DNA of 12,788 nt from Fimbriimonadaceae bacterium (lineage in GTDB: Bacteria; Armatimonadota; Fimbriimonadia; Fimbriimonadales; Fimbriimonadaceae). Below, one piece after another: positions 6,600 to 12,501 of this stretch. The translations under genes and the position numbers were made by a program. The notes below the pieces were generated by a model that worked only from the letters and a program-made list of their open reading frames with translations, was not told the origin of the DNA and did no database searches. Position 1 is the stretch's first letter, and each line of letters starts with the position of its first letter. Where the stretch lies: positions 1 to 12,788 of the forward strand of contig CANFJD010000051.1 in assembly GCA_947447315.1 (NCBI GenBank), given 5' to 3'.

Positions 6600-7664
6600 A
6601 TGAACCGAATCTACCTGGACCACGCGGCTACGAGTCCGCTGCGGCCCGAGGTGCGGGAGGCGATGCTGCCGTGGCTAGATAGCGGGAATGCTTCCAGTCA
6701 GCACGCGGAAGGTCGAGCGGCCCGGCAGGCGATTGATATCGCGCGGGAGCGGGTTTCCCGGGCAATGGGCTTTGAGTTCGCTGAGACGCTTTTCACGTCG
6801 GGCGGCACCGAGGCGGCGAATTTGGCAATCATTGGGTTTGCCCTGGGATACGAGGGTCCGCGGCGGAGGATTTTGCTGGGAGCTTCGGAGCATCACTGCG
6901 TACTGGAAACGGCCCCAATGCTACGGCGACTGGGTTTTTCGGTGGAGCTGATTCCCGTCGATCGCGAGGGTCGGCCCGAGTTTGTTGACTTAACCGACGC
7001 AGCCTTGGTGAGCGTGATGCATGCGAATAATGAAACCGGCGCCATCAATGATGCGGCCGCTTGGGCGGAGCGAGTTCACGCCGCTGGCGCGGCTTATCAC
7101 GCCGATTGCGTGCAGACATTCGGAAAGCTACCGATTCCTTCGGCGGTGGATATCGCGACGGTTTCCGCCCATAAGTTGGGCGGACCAAAGGGGGTGGGAG
7201 CCATCGGCTTTCGGGCGGGGATTAAGCTGAAGCCGCTGGTCACCGGCGGCGGTCAGGAGCGGGAAGTTCGCGGGGGGACGGAGAACACGGCCAATATCGC
7301 GGGCTTCGGGGCGGTTCCGTTCGACTTTGTGAATCCGAAGTTACATCTGGATTTACCAGGCGGAGTTCCGACCGTGACGAGTGATCGATTGCCCGGTATC
7401 TTTCACGTTCGGTTTCCCGGAGTGCAGGCAGAATCGCTGCTGATTCGGCTCGATCGAGAGGGCATTTCGGCCAGTGCCGGAGCGGCCTGCTCCAGCGGTT
7501 CTCTGGAAGCCAGTCACGTTCTGCTCGCGGCGGGCTACTCCGAGGCAGAGGCCCGGGAGGGCGTTCGATTCAGCACCGGTTGGAATTCCACGGCAGAAGA
7601 GGTGGATCGGGCCGGTCGGCTGGTTTCGGATGTGGTAGCCGAAATCCAGTCGAGGCGTAAGTAA
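6600..7664 (+). CDS. Cysteine desulfurase (NifS/IscS-like, PLP-dependent), compact form
   Basis: Class V aminotransferase-fold enzyme that takes sulfur from cysteine, leaving alanine and an enzyme persulfide for Fe-S clusters or thiolated tRNA. In 354 residues it shows MNRIYLDHAATSPLRPEV, TSGGTEAANLAI at 66-77, SEHHCVLE at 96-103 (PLP-stacking H99), HANNETGAIN at 141-150, the PLP lysine K192 in SAHKLGGPKGVGAIGF, GGGQEREVRGGTENTANI, and the active-site cysteine C297 in SAGAACSSGSLEASHVL. It is shorter than the usual 380-405. Between GFGAV (236-240) and LPGIFHV the expected long interdomain helix is mostly missing, and the C-terminal tail is short. No iscU, sufU or mnmA neighbour is present, so the sulfur acceptor is unknown. 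The start lies 26 bp from the divergent tRNA gene. Confidence 0.92.
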   Translation: MNRIYLDHAATSPLRPEVREAMLPWLDSGNASSQHAEGRAARQAIDIARERVSRAMGFEFAETLFTSGGTEAANLAIIGFALGYEGPRRRILLGASEHHCVLETAPMLRRLGFSVELIPVDREGRPEFVDLTDAALVSVMHANNETGAINDAAAWAERVHAAGAAYHADCVQTFGKLPIPSAVDIATVSAHKLGGPKGVGAIGFRAGIKLKPLVTGGGQEREVRGGTENTANIAGFGAVPFDFVNPKLHLDLPGGVPTVTSDRLPGIFHVRFPGVQAESLLIRLDREGISASAGAACSSGSLEASHVLLAAGYSEAEAREGVRFSTGWNSTAEEVDRAGRLVSDVVAEIQSRRK

Positions 7665-7668
7665 GTCT

Positions 7669-8109
7669 TTAGACGGTTAACTCAAACCGGAAATCTTCGA
7701 AGAAACGGAAGGTGTCTCTGGTTACTTCGGCGAGGCTTACATCGATGGATTCCCAGTCATCCGTCATTTCGTGATTCCAGCCGTCGATGAGGTCGATCTT
7801 CTCCCCGCTGTCGACCAGAATTTTGAACGTGTCGTAAACCGCTTGCGTGGCGTTCACATCATCGTCGTCCTCGCCAAACCAATCTTCTCGGCCGCCAAAA
7901 CCAAGGCTGGAGGATTCCACCATAAGATGACGAAAGTGGCAACTGCAGTCACCATGGGGACCCAGTAAAGACCAAACATGCGGGTACCGAAGGTATTCGC
8001 GAGCGAACTCCAGTTCTTCAGTCGTTGGCTGCGCGATTTGAAAGAAGCTTCCCGACAAGGCAGAGAGATCCTGGTTACTTGTAGTGGAAAGGTAAATCGT
8101 ATTGCACAT
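7669..8109 (-). CDS. Conserved-looking hypothetical protein with a CSCHFRH motif
   Basis: I do not recognise a named family. The 146-residue soluble protein begins MCNTIYLSTTSNQDLSAL and has a central cluster PHGDCSCHFRHL at about 51-62 (C55, C57, H58, H61), which together with C2 could bind a metal or act in thiol chemistry. An acidic stretch FGEDDDDVNATQAVYD follows at 79-93, and the protein ends in RFFEDFRFELTV. There is no signal peptide or membrane helix. Its stop is 4 bp from the convergent cysteine desulfurase stop. It is divergent from a small membrane protein gene across an 85-bp spacer. Base composition looks more A+T-rich than the flanking genes, hinting at later acquisition (visual impression). 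The function is unknown; metal binding is inference only. Confidence 0.75.
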   Translation of the reverse strand: MCNTIYLSTTSNQDLSALSGSFFQIAQPTTEELEFAREYLRYPHVWSLLGPHGDCSCHFRHLMVESSSLGFGGREDWFGEDDDDVNATQAVYDTFKILVDSGEKIDLIDGWNHEMTDDWESIDVSLAEVTRDTFRFFEDFRFELTV

Positions 8110-8144
8110 GGTTTTCCAATCGCGATGATGAGATTAGCCTAACT

Positions 8145-8175
8145 TTGTCATTGGATTTGACTACTTTGGTAGTAT
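8145..8175 (+). promoter_or_regulatory. Possible promoter of the small membrane protein gene
   Basis: TTGTCA at 8145-8150 and TAGTAT at 8170-8175 are separated by 19 nt, slightly longer than ideal. The predicted start near 8181 would leave a short leader just containing the Shine-Dalgarno sequence at 8183-8190. A small inverted repeat, ACTAC/GTAGT (8160-8164 and 8169-8173), overlaps the -10 region and could be an operator half-site pair. Weak motif evidence only. Confidence 0.3.
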
Positions 8176-8182
8176 TCGCATG

Positions 8183-8190
8183 GGAAGGAG
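8183..8190 (+). promoter_or_regulatory. Shine-Dalgarno site that decides the start of the membrane protein gene
   Basis: GGAAGGAG ends 4 nt before the ATG at 8195, a strong match to the anti-Shine-Dalgarno sequence. An in-frame ATG at 8180 lies upstream of this site and has no ribosome-binding sequence of its own, so translation most likely begins at 8195. It is one of the few clear Shine-Dalgarno sequences in the window. Confidence 0.6.
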
Positions 8191-8194
8191 AAGA

Positions 8195-8614
8195 ATGCAA
8201 GGTCGCACGGCAGTTGGTTACGGTGTTTGTATCCTGACTGCGCTGATCATATTGGCGCTCGGCAAAGGGATGATTGTTGACTTGGGCCAACTGGATCGTT
8301 CCACTCGGTTTCTGTTCACCGGAATTTTCGAGCCTCTGGGTCAAGTTTGGCTGTATGTACTTGGGGGCTGGTTCGTCCTTTCGCGACCCTCCGGAAAGCC
8401 ATTATTTAGCTGGCGGGTTGGGATTCATTCTTTCGCGTTTGCTGTCCTCACCACCGAGTTATTGACCCCCTTTACGGTGGGAAAAGGACGCAATTTGGGA
8501 AGGTATCTAGCGGCGGAAGCCGTCTTCGCAAACATTGCCCTGGTCAGTGTGCCTCTCCTTACGGCGTGGTGGCTGTGGTTGGTGTTTCAGAAGGTTAGAA
8601 AGTTTGAAATGTGA
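8195..8614 (+). CDS. Small four-helix integral membrane protein of unknown function
   Basis: From the ATG at 8195 the protein has 139 residues and is strongly hydrophobic. Four membrane segments can be drawn at about 6-23 (VGYGVCILTALIILAL), 45-63 (FEPLGQVWLYVLGGWFVL), 76-94 (GIHSFAFAVLTTELLTPF) and 110-132 (VFANIALVSVPLLTAWWLWL). Basic residues lie at the N-terminus, between helices 2 and 3 and at the C-terminus (FQKVRKFEM), so both ends are predicted cytoplasmic. I know no family with this pattern and see no catalytic motif. The start is chosen for the adjacent Shine-Dalgarno site; an in-frame ATG at 8180 would add five residues. It is divergent from the CSCHFRH protein gene and shares the same relatively A+T-rich composition. 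Confidence 0.65.
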   Translation: MQGRTAVGYGVCILTALIILALGKGMIVDLGQLDRSTRFLFTGIFEPLGQVWLYVLGGWFVLSRPSGKPLFSWRVGIHSFAFAVLTTELLTPFTVGKGRNLGRYLAAEAVFANIALVSVPLLTAWWLWLVFQKVRKFEM

Positions 8615-8655
8615 TGCGTAAGATGTGGCGGCAATAAGTCACCGAGACAAGCAGG

Positions 8656-8680
8656 TCGCCTCAGTGGACTGAGGCGGTCC
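8656..8680. repeat. 25-bp hairpin repeat, copy A
   Basis: CGCCTCAGT-GG-ACTGAGGCG (8657-8676) is a perfect inverted repeat, embedded in a 25-bp block identical to copy B 114 bp to the right. It is followed by a second small inverted repeat, GGTCC-GCC-GGACC (8676-8688). There is no T-run on either side, so it is not a canonical intrinsic terminator, though its place downstream of both flanking genes would suit transcript-end structure. Seen directly. Confidence 0.8.
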
Positions 8681-8687
8681 GCCGGAC

Positions 8688-8750
8688 CTACGCGATCTTG
8701 GGTTCCAGCTCTTGCCGCAGCTTGGGGTTTGTTCGCACAACTTGTTCTTT
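8688..8750 (-). pseudogene. Duplicated remnant of the sigma-factor 3' end
   Basis: Read on the minus strand, these 63 nt encode KEQVVRTNPKLRQELEPKIA plus a stop. The true sigma gene ends KSLLFRARTKLRKELEPTFA plus stop, at exactly 114 nt distance. Ten of 20 residues are identical, with KLRxELEP retained. In the best-conserved block most nucleotide differences are in third codon positions. No start codon or other sigma domain is attached, and similarity fades to the right of about 8750. This is a relic of a duplicated or second sigma gene, or part of a dispersed repeat; it is not an active gene. Confidence 0.55.
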
Positions 8751-8769
8751 TCGTCGCGTCAAGTCACCT

Positions 8770-8794
8770 TCGCCTCAGTGGACTGAGGCGGTCC
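8770..8794. repeat. 25-bp hairpin repeat, copy B, just after the sigma-factor stop
   Basis: Identical over 25 bp to copy A, with the inverted repeat at 8771-8790. It begins 7 bp beyond the sigma-factor TAA on the minus strand. On the plus strand it is followed by the T-rich TCCTTTGTTCTT, while on the minus strand no T-run follows. It may protect the sigma mRNA 3' end or help end transcription arriving from the left; both roles are inferred. Confidence 0.8.
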
Positions 8795-8801
8795 TTTGTT
8801 C

Positions 8802-9362
8802 TTACGCGAATGTGGGTTCTAGTTCTTTGCGCAGTTTGGTGCGGGCGCGGAAAAGGAGGCTTTTTACCGTGCCTTCGGGCTCGTTCAATGCGGCGGCGAT
8901 TTCTAGCACTTCCATCTGGCGGAAGTGACGCATCAGGATGATGTCGCGGTAGCGACGGGGCAATTGGGCGACGGCTACCATCAACTGGCGGCGGCGAATT
9001 CGGGCGTCGCCTAGCTCGTCGCAGGCCGAATTCTCATCGATCAAACCGAACTCAAAGTCATCAATGCACTCGTTGCGGTGGCGGCGTTGGCGAGTAACGT
9101 CGATGCAGGCGTTACTGCAGATGCGAGACAACCAGGGACGGATCGGGCGGTCGGCGGAAAACTCGGGCAGGGCGCGATAAGCCTTAACGATTGTTTCTTG
9201 AACGGCGTCGTAGGCGTCATCAACGTTGTGCAGCATCCGCATGGCCTGGCGGGTGAGGATCGGTCGGTAAGCGTCGATGATGAGGTCGAACGCCACCGCA
9301 TCGCCCTGGGCCGCGCGGGCCGCCAAATGCATTTCCCAATTCCGATCAATTTGCTGGTTCAC
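8802..9362 (-). CDS. RNA polymerase sigma factor, ECF (sigma-70 regions 2 and 4)
   Basis: Alternative sigma factor directing RNA polymerase to a specific promoter set. From the proposed GTG start it has 186 residues. Region 2 (about 27-95) includes DDAYDAVQETIVKAYRALPEF and PWLSRICSNACIDVTRQRRHR. Region 4 (about 130-180) is LPRRYRDIILMRHFRQMEVLEIAAALNEPEGTVKSLLFRARTKLRKEL, with its helix-turn-helix. I prefer the GTG at 9360-9362 because GGAGG lies upstream (13 nt away, rather far) and the 17 extra codons from the ATG at 9413 look non-coding (CTA, TTA, ACA, AGA, TCA). The ATG remains possible. No anti-sigma gene adjoins it; the flanks are an exporter operon and a repeat spacer. A weak TTGAAA/GATAGT promoter lies at 9418-9444. 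Confidence 0.9.
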   Translation of the reverse strand: MNQQIDRNWEMHLAARAAQGDAVAFDLIIDAYRPILTRQAMRMLHNVDDAYDAVQETIVKAYRALPEFSADRPIRPWLSRICSNACIDVTRQRRHRNECIDDFEFGLIDENSACDELGDARIRRRQLMVAVAQLPRRYRDIILMRHFRQMEVLEIAAALNEPEGTVKSLLFRARTKLRKELEPTFA

Positions 9363-9462
9363 GAGTGATCTTGTTCCTCCCGCTAATAGGATGCGATGAG
9401 CCCGGAGCGGCATCGGGACTATCGCGGGAATCAGCGGGTTTCAAGGGGACTTTTGGCCGCCG

Positions 9463-10611
9463 CTACTCCGACTCCAGCCGGAAGCGGGGAATGGCGACGG
9501 CCGTGAACAGGACGGCGAAGAGGAGCAGAACGCCCGTAATCGGCAGCGCGGCGGCGAGGTCGTTGCCGCGCCAAGTCATGGCATCGAAGCCGTCGATCGC
9601 CCATCGACTTGGCATGATGAGGGTCGTCTTCTGCACCCATTCCGGCATCAGGAACGACGGGAACCAGGCTCCGCCGAGCATAGACAGCGCGAGCACGGCG
9701 AGGGTGGCCAAGCCTCGACTTTGCTGTTCGGTCTTGCCGAGGGCGGCAATAAACAACCCAAATCCGCCCGCCATCAGCGCAGTGCTGAGGCAGATCAGGG
9801 CGAAGCCGATTCCGCTTCCTTGAACCCGAATCTGAAAGGCGAGCATTCCGACTCCCCAAACGACGGTGAGGATGGCGAGTGCGCGGATGGCACTGCTGAA
9901 CCACCGCCCGATGAGCAATGTGCCCGGGGAGACGGGACTGCTGCGCAGCCGCTTCCAGATTCCCTGCTTCCGCTCCCGCATCAGTCCCATCGCGGCTTCG
10001 ATACTTAGAAACAGGACCCCTTGAACCGCCATGCCGGCAAATGCATGGCTCTTACCGCTCCACTTTTGGGAATCGGTGGAAACTGGCGAGCTTTTGGCTT
10101 CGGTAAAGGGCAGTTGTCCACCGCCGGGCGAAGCGCCGAACACGGATCGGCTGAGATTGCGTACCGTGGTTTGAATGACTACGCCGCGCAGAATACCGAT
10201 CTCCATTTCGCGACTGGGATCGGAGAGGCTGGGAAGTTCGGGGCGCGTTCCGCCCATGAGGGCCTTGCTGGCGGCGTCGCCGAAGCCTTTCGGAAACGTG
10301 ATGGCGTATGCAGATTTTCCAGACTTGATCTGTTTCGCGGCATCGGCGGCGGTGGTTTCGATGACCTTCACCGAGGGATCTTTGCCGAGGTCGGCAATGA
10401 TCTGCTTGGTGACCGGGGCCGAGTCCTCGTTCACGACTAACAGCGGCACGTGAAGGGCCCGATTTGTACTGCTACTCTCGCCACCGCCGGTAATGCTGGC
10501 GAGGAAGCTGGCGATGACCACGGGGACGGCAAAGGAGATCATCATCGCCCGGCGATCGGACGCGAAAATCAGCAAGTCCTTGCGGATGAATTCTAAAATG
10601 GGTTTGAGCAT
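9463..10611 (-). CDS. ABC-2 type exporter permease (DrrB/YbhS-like)
   Basis: Membrane half of an ABC exporter. The 382-residue protein has one N-terminal helix (about 22-41), a large extracytoplasmic domain (about 43-188, containing HVPLLVVNEDSAPVTKQI), then five helices at about 189-209, 235-257, 268-290, 299-317 and 353-374. This 1+5 layout with a big first loop is typical of the ABC2_membrane_3 group. The cytoplasmic segment ERKQGIWKRLRSSPVSPGTL at 213-232 is the ABC-2 coupling motif, and GGAWFPSFLMPEWVQ at 313-327 is also characteristic. It starts 9 bp after the ATPase stop on the same strand, so the two form one transporter. The substrate (drug, lipid or other) cannot be read from sequence. 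Confidence 0.9.
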   Translation of the reverse strand: MLKPILEFIRKDLLIFASDRRAMMISFAVPVVIASFLASITGGGESSSTNRALHVPLLVVNEDSAPVTKQIIADLGKDPSVKVIETTAADAAKQIKSGKSAYAITFPKGFGDAASKALMGGTRPELPSLSDPSREMEIGILRGVVIQTTVRNLSRSVFGASPGGGQLPFTEAKSSPVSTDSQKWSGKSHAFAGMAVQGVLFLSIEAAMGLMRERKQGIWKRLRSSPVSPGTLLIGRWFSSAIRALAILTVVWGVGMLAFQIRVQGSGIGFALICLSTALMAGGFGLFIAALGKTEQQSRGLATLAVLALSMLGGAWFPSFLMPEWVQKTTLIMPSRWAIDGFDAMTWRGNDLAAALPITGVLLLFAVLFTAVAIPRFRLESE

Positions 10612-10620
10612 AGGGACGGT

Positions 10621-11514
10621 CTAGTCGCGGAGGGCACGGCCGGTGAGTTGGAGGAAGACGTCTTCCAAGTCGGTGGATTCGGTGTTAATGCTGACGATCT
10701 CGCGATTTTGGATGTGTAAGAGCGTTAGTATCTGACTTAATTGCGCGGGATCAGGGGCGCCGCTCACGCGCAACGTCACGCCGTCTTGAGTGACATTGGC
10801 CGGCAGATTCGCGACTGGTAAGTCGGATTGCAGTTGAATGCTCACTCCGTTGTGCACTCCTTGAGAATTTTTGAGATCGTTCAAGGTGCCTTGGGCGACA
10901 ATCTGTCCGTGGTCCATCACGGCGATGCGAGAGCAGAGCCGTTCGACTTCTTCCATGTAGTGAGTGGTGTAGAGAATGGTGAGTCCCTGCGATCGCAGGG
11001 ACTCCAGCGCGTCGAAGATAGCGTTGCGGCTCTGGGGATCGACTCCCACCGTCGGCTCGTCCAGGATGATCAGCTCGGGGCGGTGAAGCAGGGCAACGGC
11101 AATATTGAGTCGCCGCTTCATTCCACCAGAGGAGGTGCCCACCCGGTCTCGCTGGCGTTCGGCGAGTCCAACGATGCGAAGCGCGTCATCGAAGTCGCTC
11201 ACACCATAAAGGGCACCAAAGAAACGGAGATTATCGCGAGCGGAAATCTCGTCGTAAAGTGCGAGTTCTTGGGGAACGTAGCCGATTTTTTGTTTGGCGC
11301 TGGGCTGGCTAATCGGGATGCCATCGATGGTGACGGTACCGGCATCGGGGGCGAGTCCGCCAACGATCATGGAGATGGTGGTGCTTTTCCCTGCGCCGTT
11401 CGGTCCCAAAAGGCCGAAGGATTCTCCACGACTGATTTCAATGGAGACATCGTTTACCGCGACATGATCTCCGTAGGCCTTTTTAAGACCGCGTGCAATT
11501 AACACGACCGGCAT
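10621..11514 (-). CDS. ABC exporter ATP-binding protein (partner of the ABC-2 permease)
   Basis: Cytoplasmic ATPase energising the downstream permease. All nucleotide-binding motifs are present in 297 residues: Walker A GPNGAGKST at 37-45, Q-loop YVPQE (Q82), a non-canonical signature SSGGM at 128-132 followed by KRRLNIA, Walker B LIILDEP with catalytic E153, D-loop VGVDPQ, and H-loop TTHYMEE with H185. The DrrA-like C-terminal extension (about 220-297) ends with SINTESTDLEDVFLQLTGRALRD, the usual end of this subgroup, which exports drugs or lipids. A 19-bp inverted repeat straddles the start codon. The coding sequence contains a perfect 24-bp palindrome at 10981-11004. It lies 45 bp downstream of the DMT permease gene, so read-through is possible. 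Confidence 0.93.
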   Translation of the reverse strand: MPVVLIARGLKKAYGDHVAVNDVSIEISRGESFGLLGPNGAGKSTTISMIVGGLAPDAGTVTIDGIPISQPSAKQKIGYVPQELALYDEISARDNLRFFGALYGVSDFDDALRIVGLAERQRDRVGTSSGGMKRRLNIAVALLHRPELIILDEPTVGVDPQSRNAIFDALESLRSQGLTILYTTHYMEEVERLCSRIAVMDHGQIVAQGTLNDLKNSQGVHNGVSIQLQSDLPVANLPANVTQDGVTLRVSGAPDPAQLSQILTLLHIQNREIVSINTESTDLEDVFLQLTGRALRD

Positions 11515-11525
11515 TGTATGCCGGT
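11507..11525. repeat. Inverted repeat spanning the start codon of the ABC ATPase gene
   Basis: ACCGGCAT-TGT-ATGCCGGT is a perfect 8-bp inverted repeat with a 3-nt centre. On the minus strand the gene's ATG lies within the second arm. In mRNA it could form a hairpin sequestering the initiation site; as DNA it could be an operator for a dimeric regulator. The repeat is seen directly; any regulatory role is inference. Confidence 0.5.
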
Positions 11526-11559
11526 AGCCAAAATATGACGGGTCCTTTGGAGAAGAGAC

Positions 11560-12477
11560 TCAAGGATTGGAGATAGAGTCTGCGGAGTTCTTCAGTTTTC
11601 CTTTTAGCGTTCCAATCGCTAGTCCGAGGAGGATGAGCGTTGTTCCGGCGAGGACTTCGGGAGAGAATTTCTCGTGAAGCACCAGCACGCCAAACACGGC
11701 CGCAATCGGAGGTTGCAAGAGAAGGCTGAGGGCCAGCAAAGAGATGGGTACCCGCTCCGCCAGGCGGTACCAGATGCCAAAGTTAATGAAACCGGCGATC
11801 AGGATCAGATAGGCGAGGCACCCGAAGGCCACCGCAGAGGAGGCAGTGAGGGAGGGGAAAGTGACCGGAAATGTTGCGGGCGCGATGAACGGGGCTAGGC
11901 AGAGGAATCCGGCGGCCCCGGCGACTTGGTACCAAAGCGCGGTGATGCCGCTGCTCCGGCGAGCGATGCCAATGCTGAGAACGCCGGCTACGCATTCCAG
12001 AATTACCGCCCCTAAATACATTAGGTTTCCGAACGAGTGCCCCGCATCAAGCCGGGGCGTGTTCCACCCAACGCTCACAATGTAGGCCCCGACGGTTCCG
12101 ACTGCGATCCCCGCCATCCTCAGACGGGTGGGGAATTCCCGAAGGAAAATCAGGGCGAGCGCCGTGACCCACAGCGGGGAGGTCGTGCCCAAGATCGTCC
12201 CTTCAAAGCTGGAAGTTTTGGATAGGGCAAAGTAGTAGATGGCGTGGGCGGGACCGAAAAAGCAGAAGCCGTAGGCAATGAGGCGAACCGTATCCGTCCG
12301 GGTGGGCCACACTGCGGCCATCAGGCGTCGGTATGGTGGCAGCGTCAGGGCTAGCCCGAGCAGGACGGCAAAACTAGTCCATCGCGTACCGGCGAGGGCT
12401 ACCGGGCTGAATCCGCCGCGAAGGGCGAGCGTGAGAATTACGTTGACCGGAGCCCACAGAACATTGGGCAGCAGCAA
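11560..12477 (-). CDS. DMT superfamily (EamA) transporter
   Basis: Inner-membrane permease of the 10-helix drug/metabolite transporter type, made of two tandem EamA repeats and usually exporting amino acids or metabolites. The 305-residue frame is hydrophobic throughout. Repeat one contains YFALSKTSSFEGTILGTTSP and LIFLREFPTRLRMAGIAVGT. Repeat two ends with SLLALSLLLQPPIAAVFGVL, LHEKFSPEVLAGTTLILLGL and a basic tail. The start is uncertain. No ATG is available, the first usable codon is TTG at 12475-12477, and the frame stays open for eight codons upstream to the preceding gene's stop. Those codons would encode ISRRDAWL, a good positive-inside N-terminus if the ATC at 12499-12501 initiates. 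It lies just downstream of the YgfZ-like gene and is probably co-transcribed. Confidence 0.88.
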   Translation of the reverse strand: MLLPNVLWAPVNVILTLALRGGFSPVALAGTRWTSFAVLLGLALTLPPYRRLMAAVWPTRTDTVRLIAYGFCFFGPAHAIYYFALSKTSSFEGTILGTTSPLWVTALALIFLREFPTRLRMAGIAVGTVGAYIVSVGWNTPRLDAGHSFGNLMYLGAVILECVAGVLSIGIARRSSGITALWYQVAGAAGFLCLAPFIAPATFPVTFPSLTASSAVAFGCLAYLILIAGFINFGIWYRLAERVPISLLALSLLLQPPIAAVFGVLVLHEKFSPEVLAGTTLILLGLAIGTLKGKLKNSADSISNP

Positions 12478-12501
12478 AAGCCAGGCGTCGCGGCGGCTGA
12501 T

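Noticed and set aside
8656..8794. CRISPR-like interpretation of the two hairpin repeats
   Set aside because: There are only two copies, the 89-bp spacer is far too long and is itself homologous to neighbouring coding sequence, and no cas gene is present.
10653..10666. 14-bp perfect palindrome GGAAGACGTCTTCC in the ABC ATPase 3' end
   Set aside because: It encodes the family-conserved EDVF segment and is short enough to arise from codon choice.
10828..11502. Open frame of 224 codons on + opposite the ABC ATPase gene
   Set aside because: It mirrors the ATPase codons exactly where Walker A, signature and Walker B are encoded, and has no motif or ribosome-binding site of its own.
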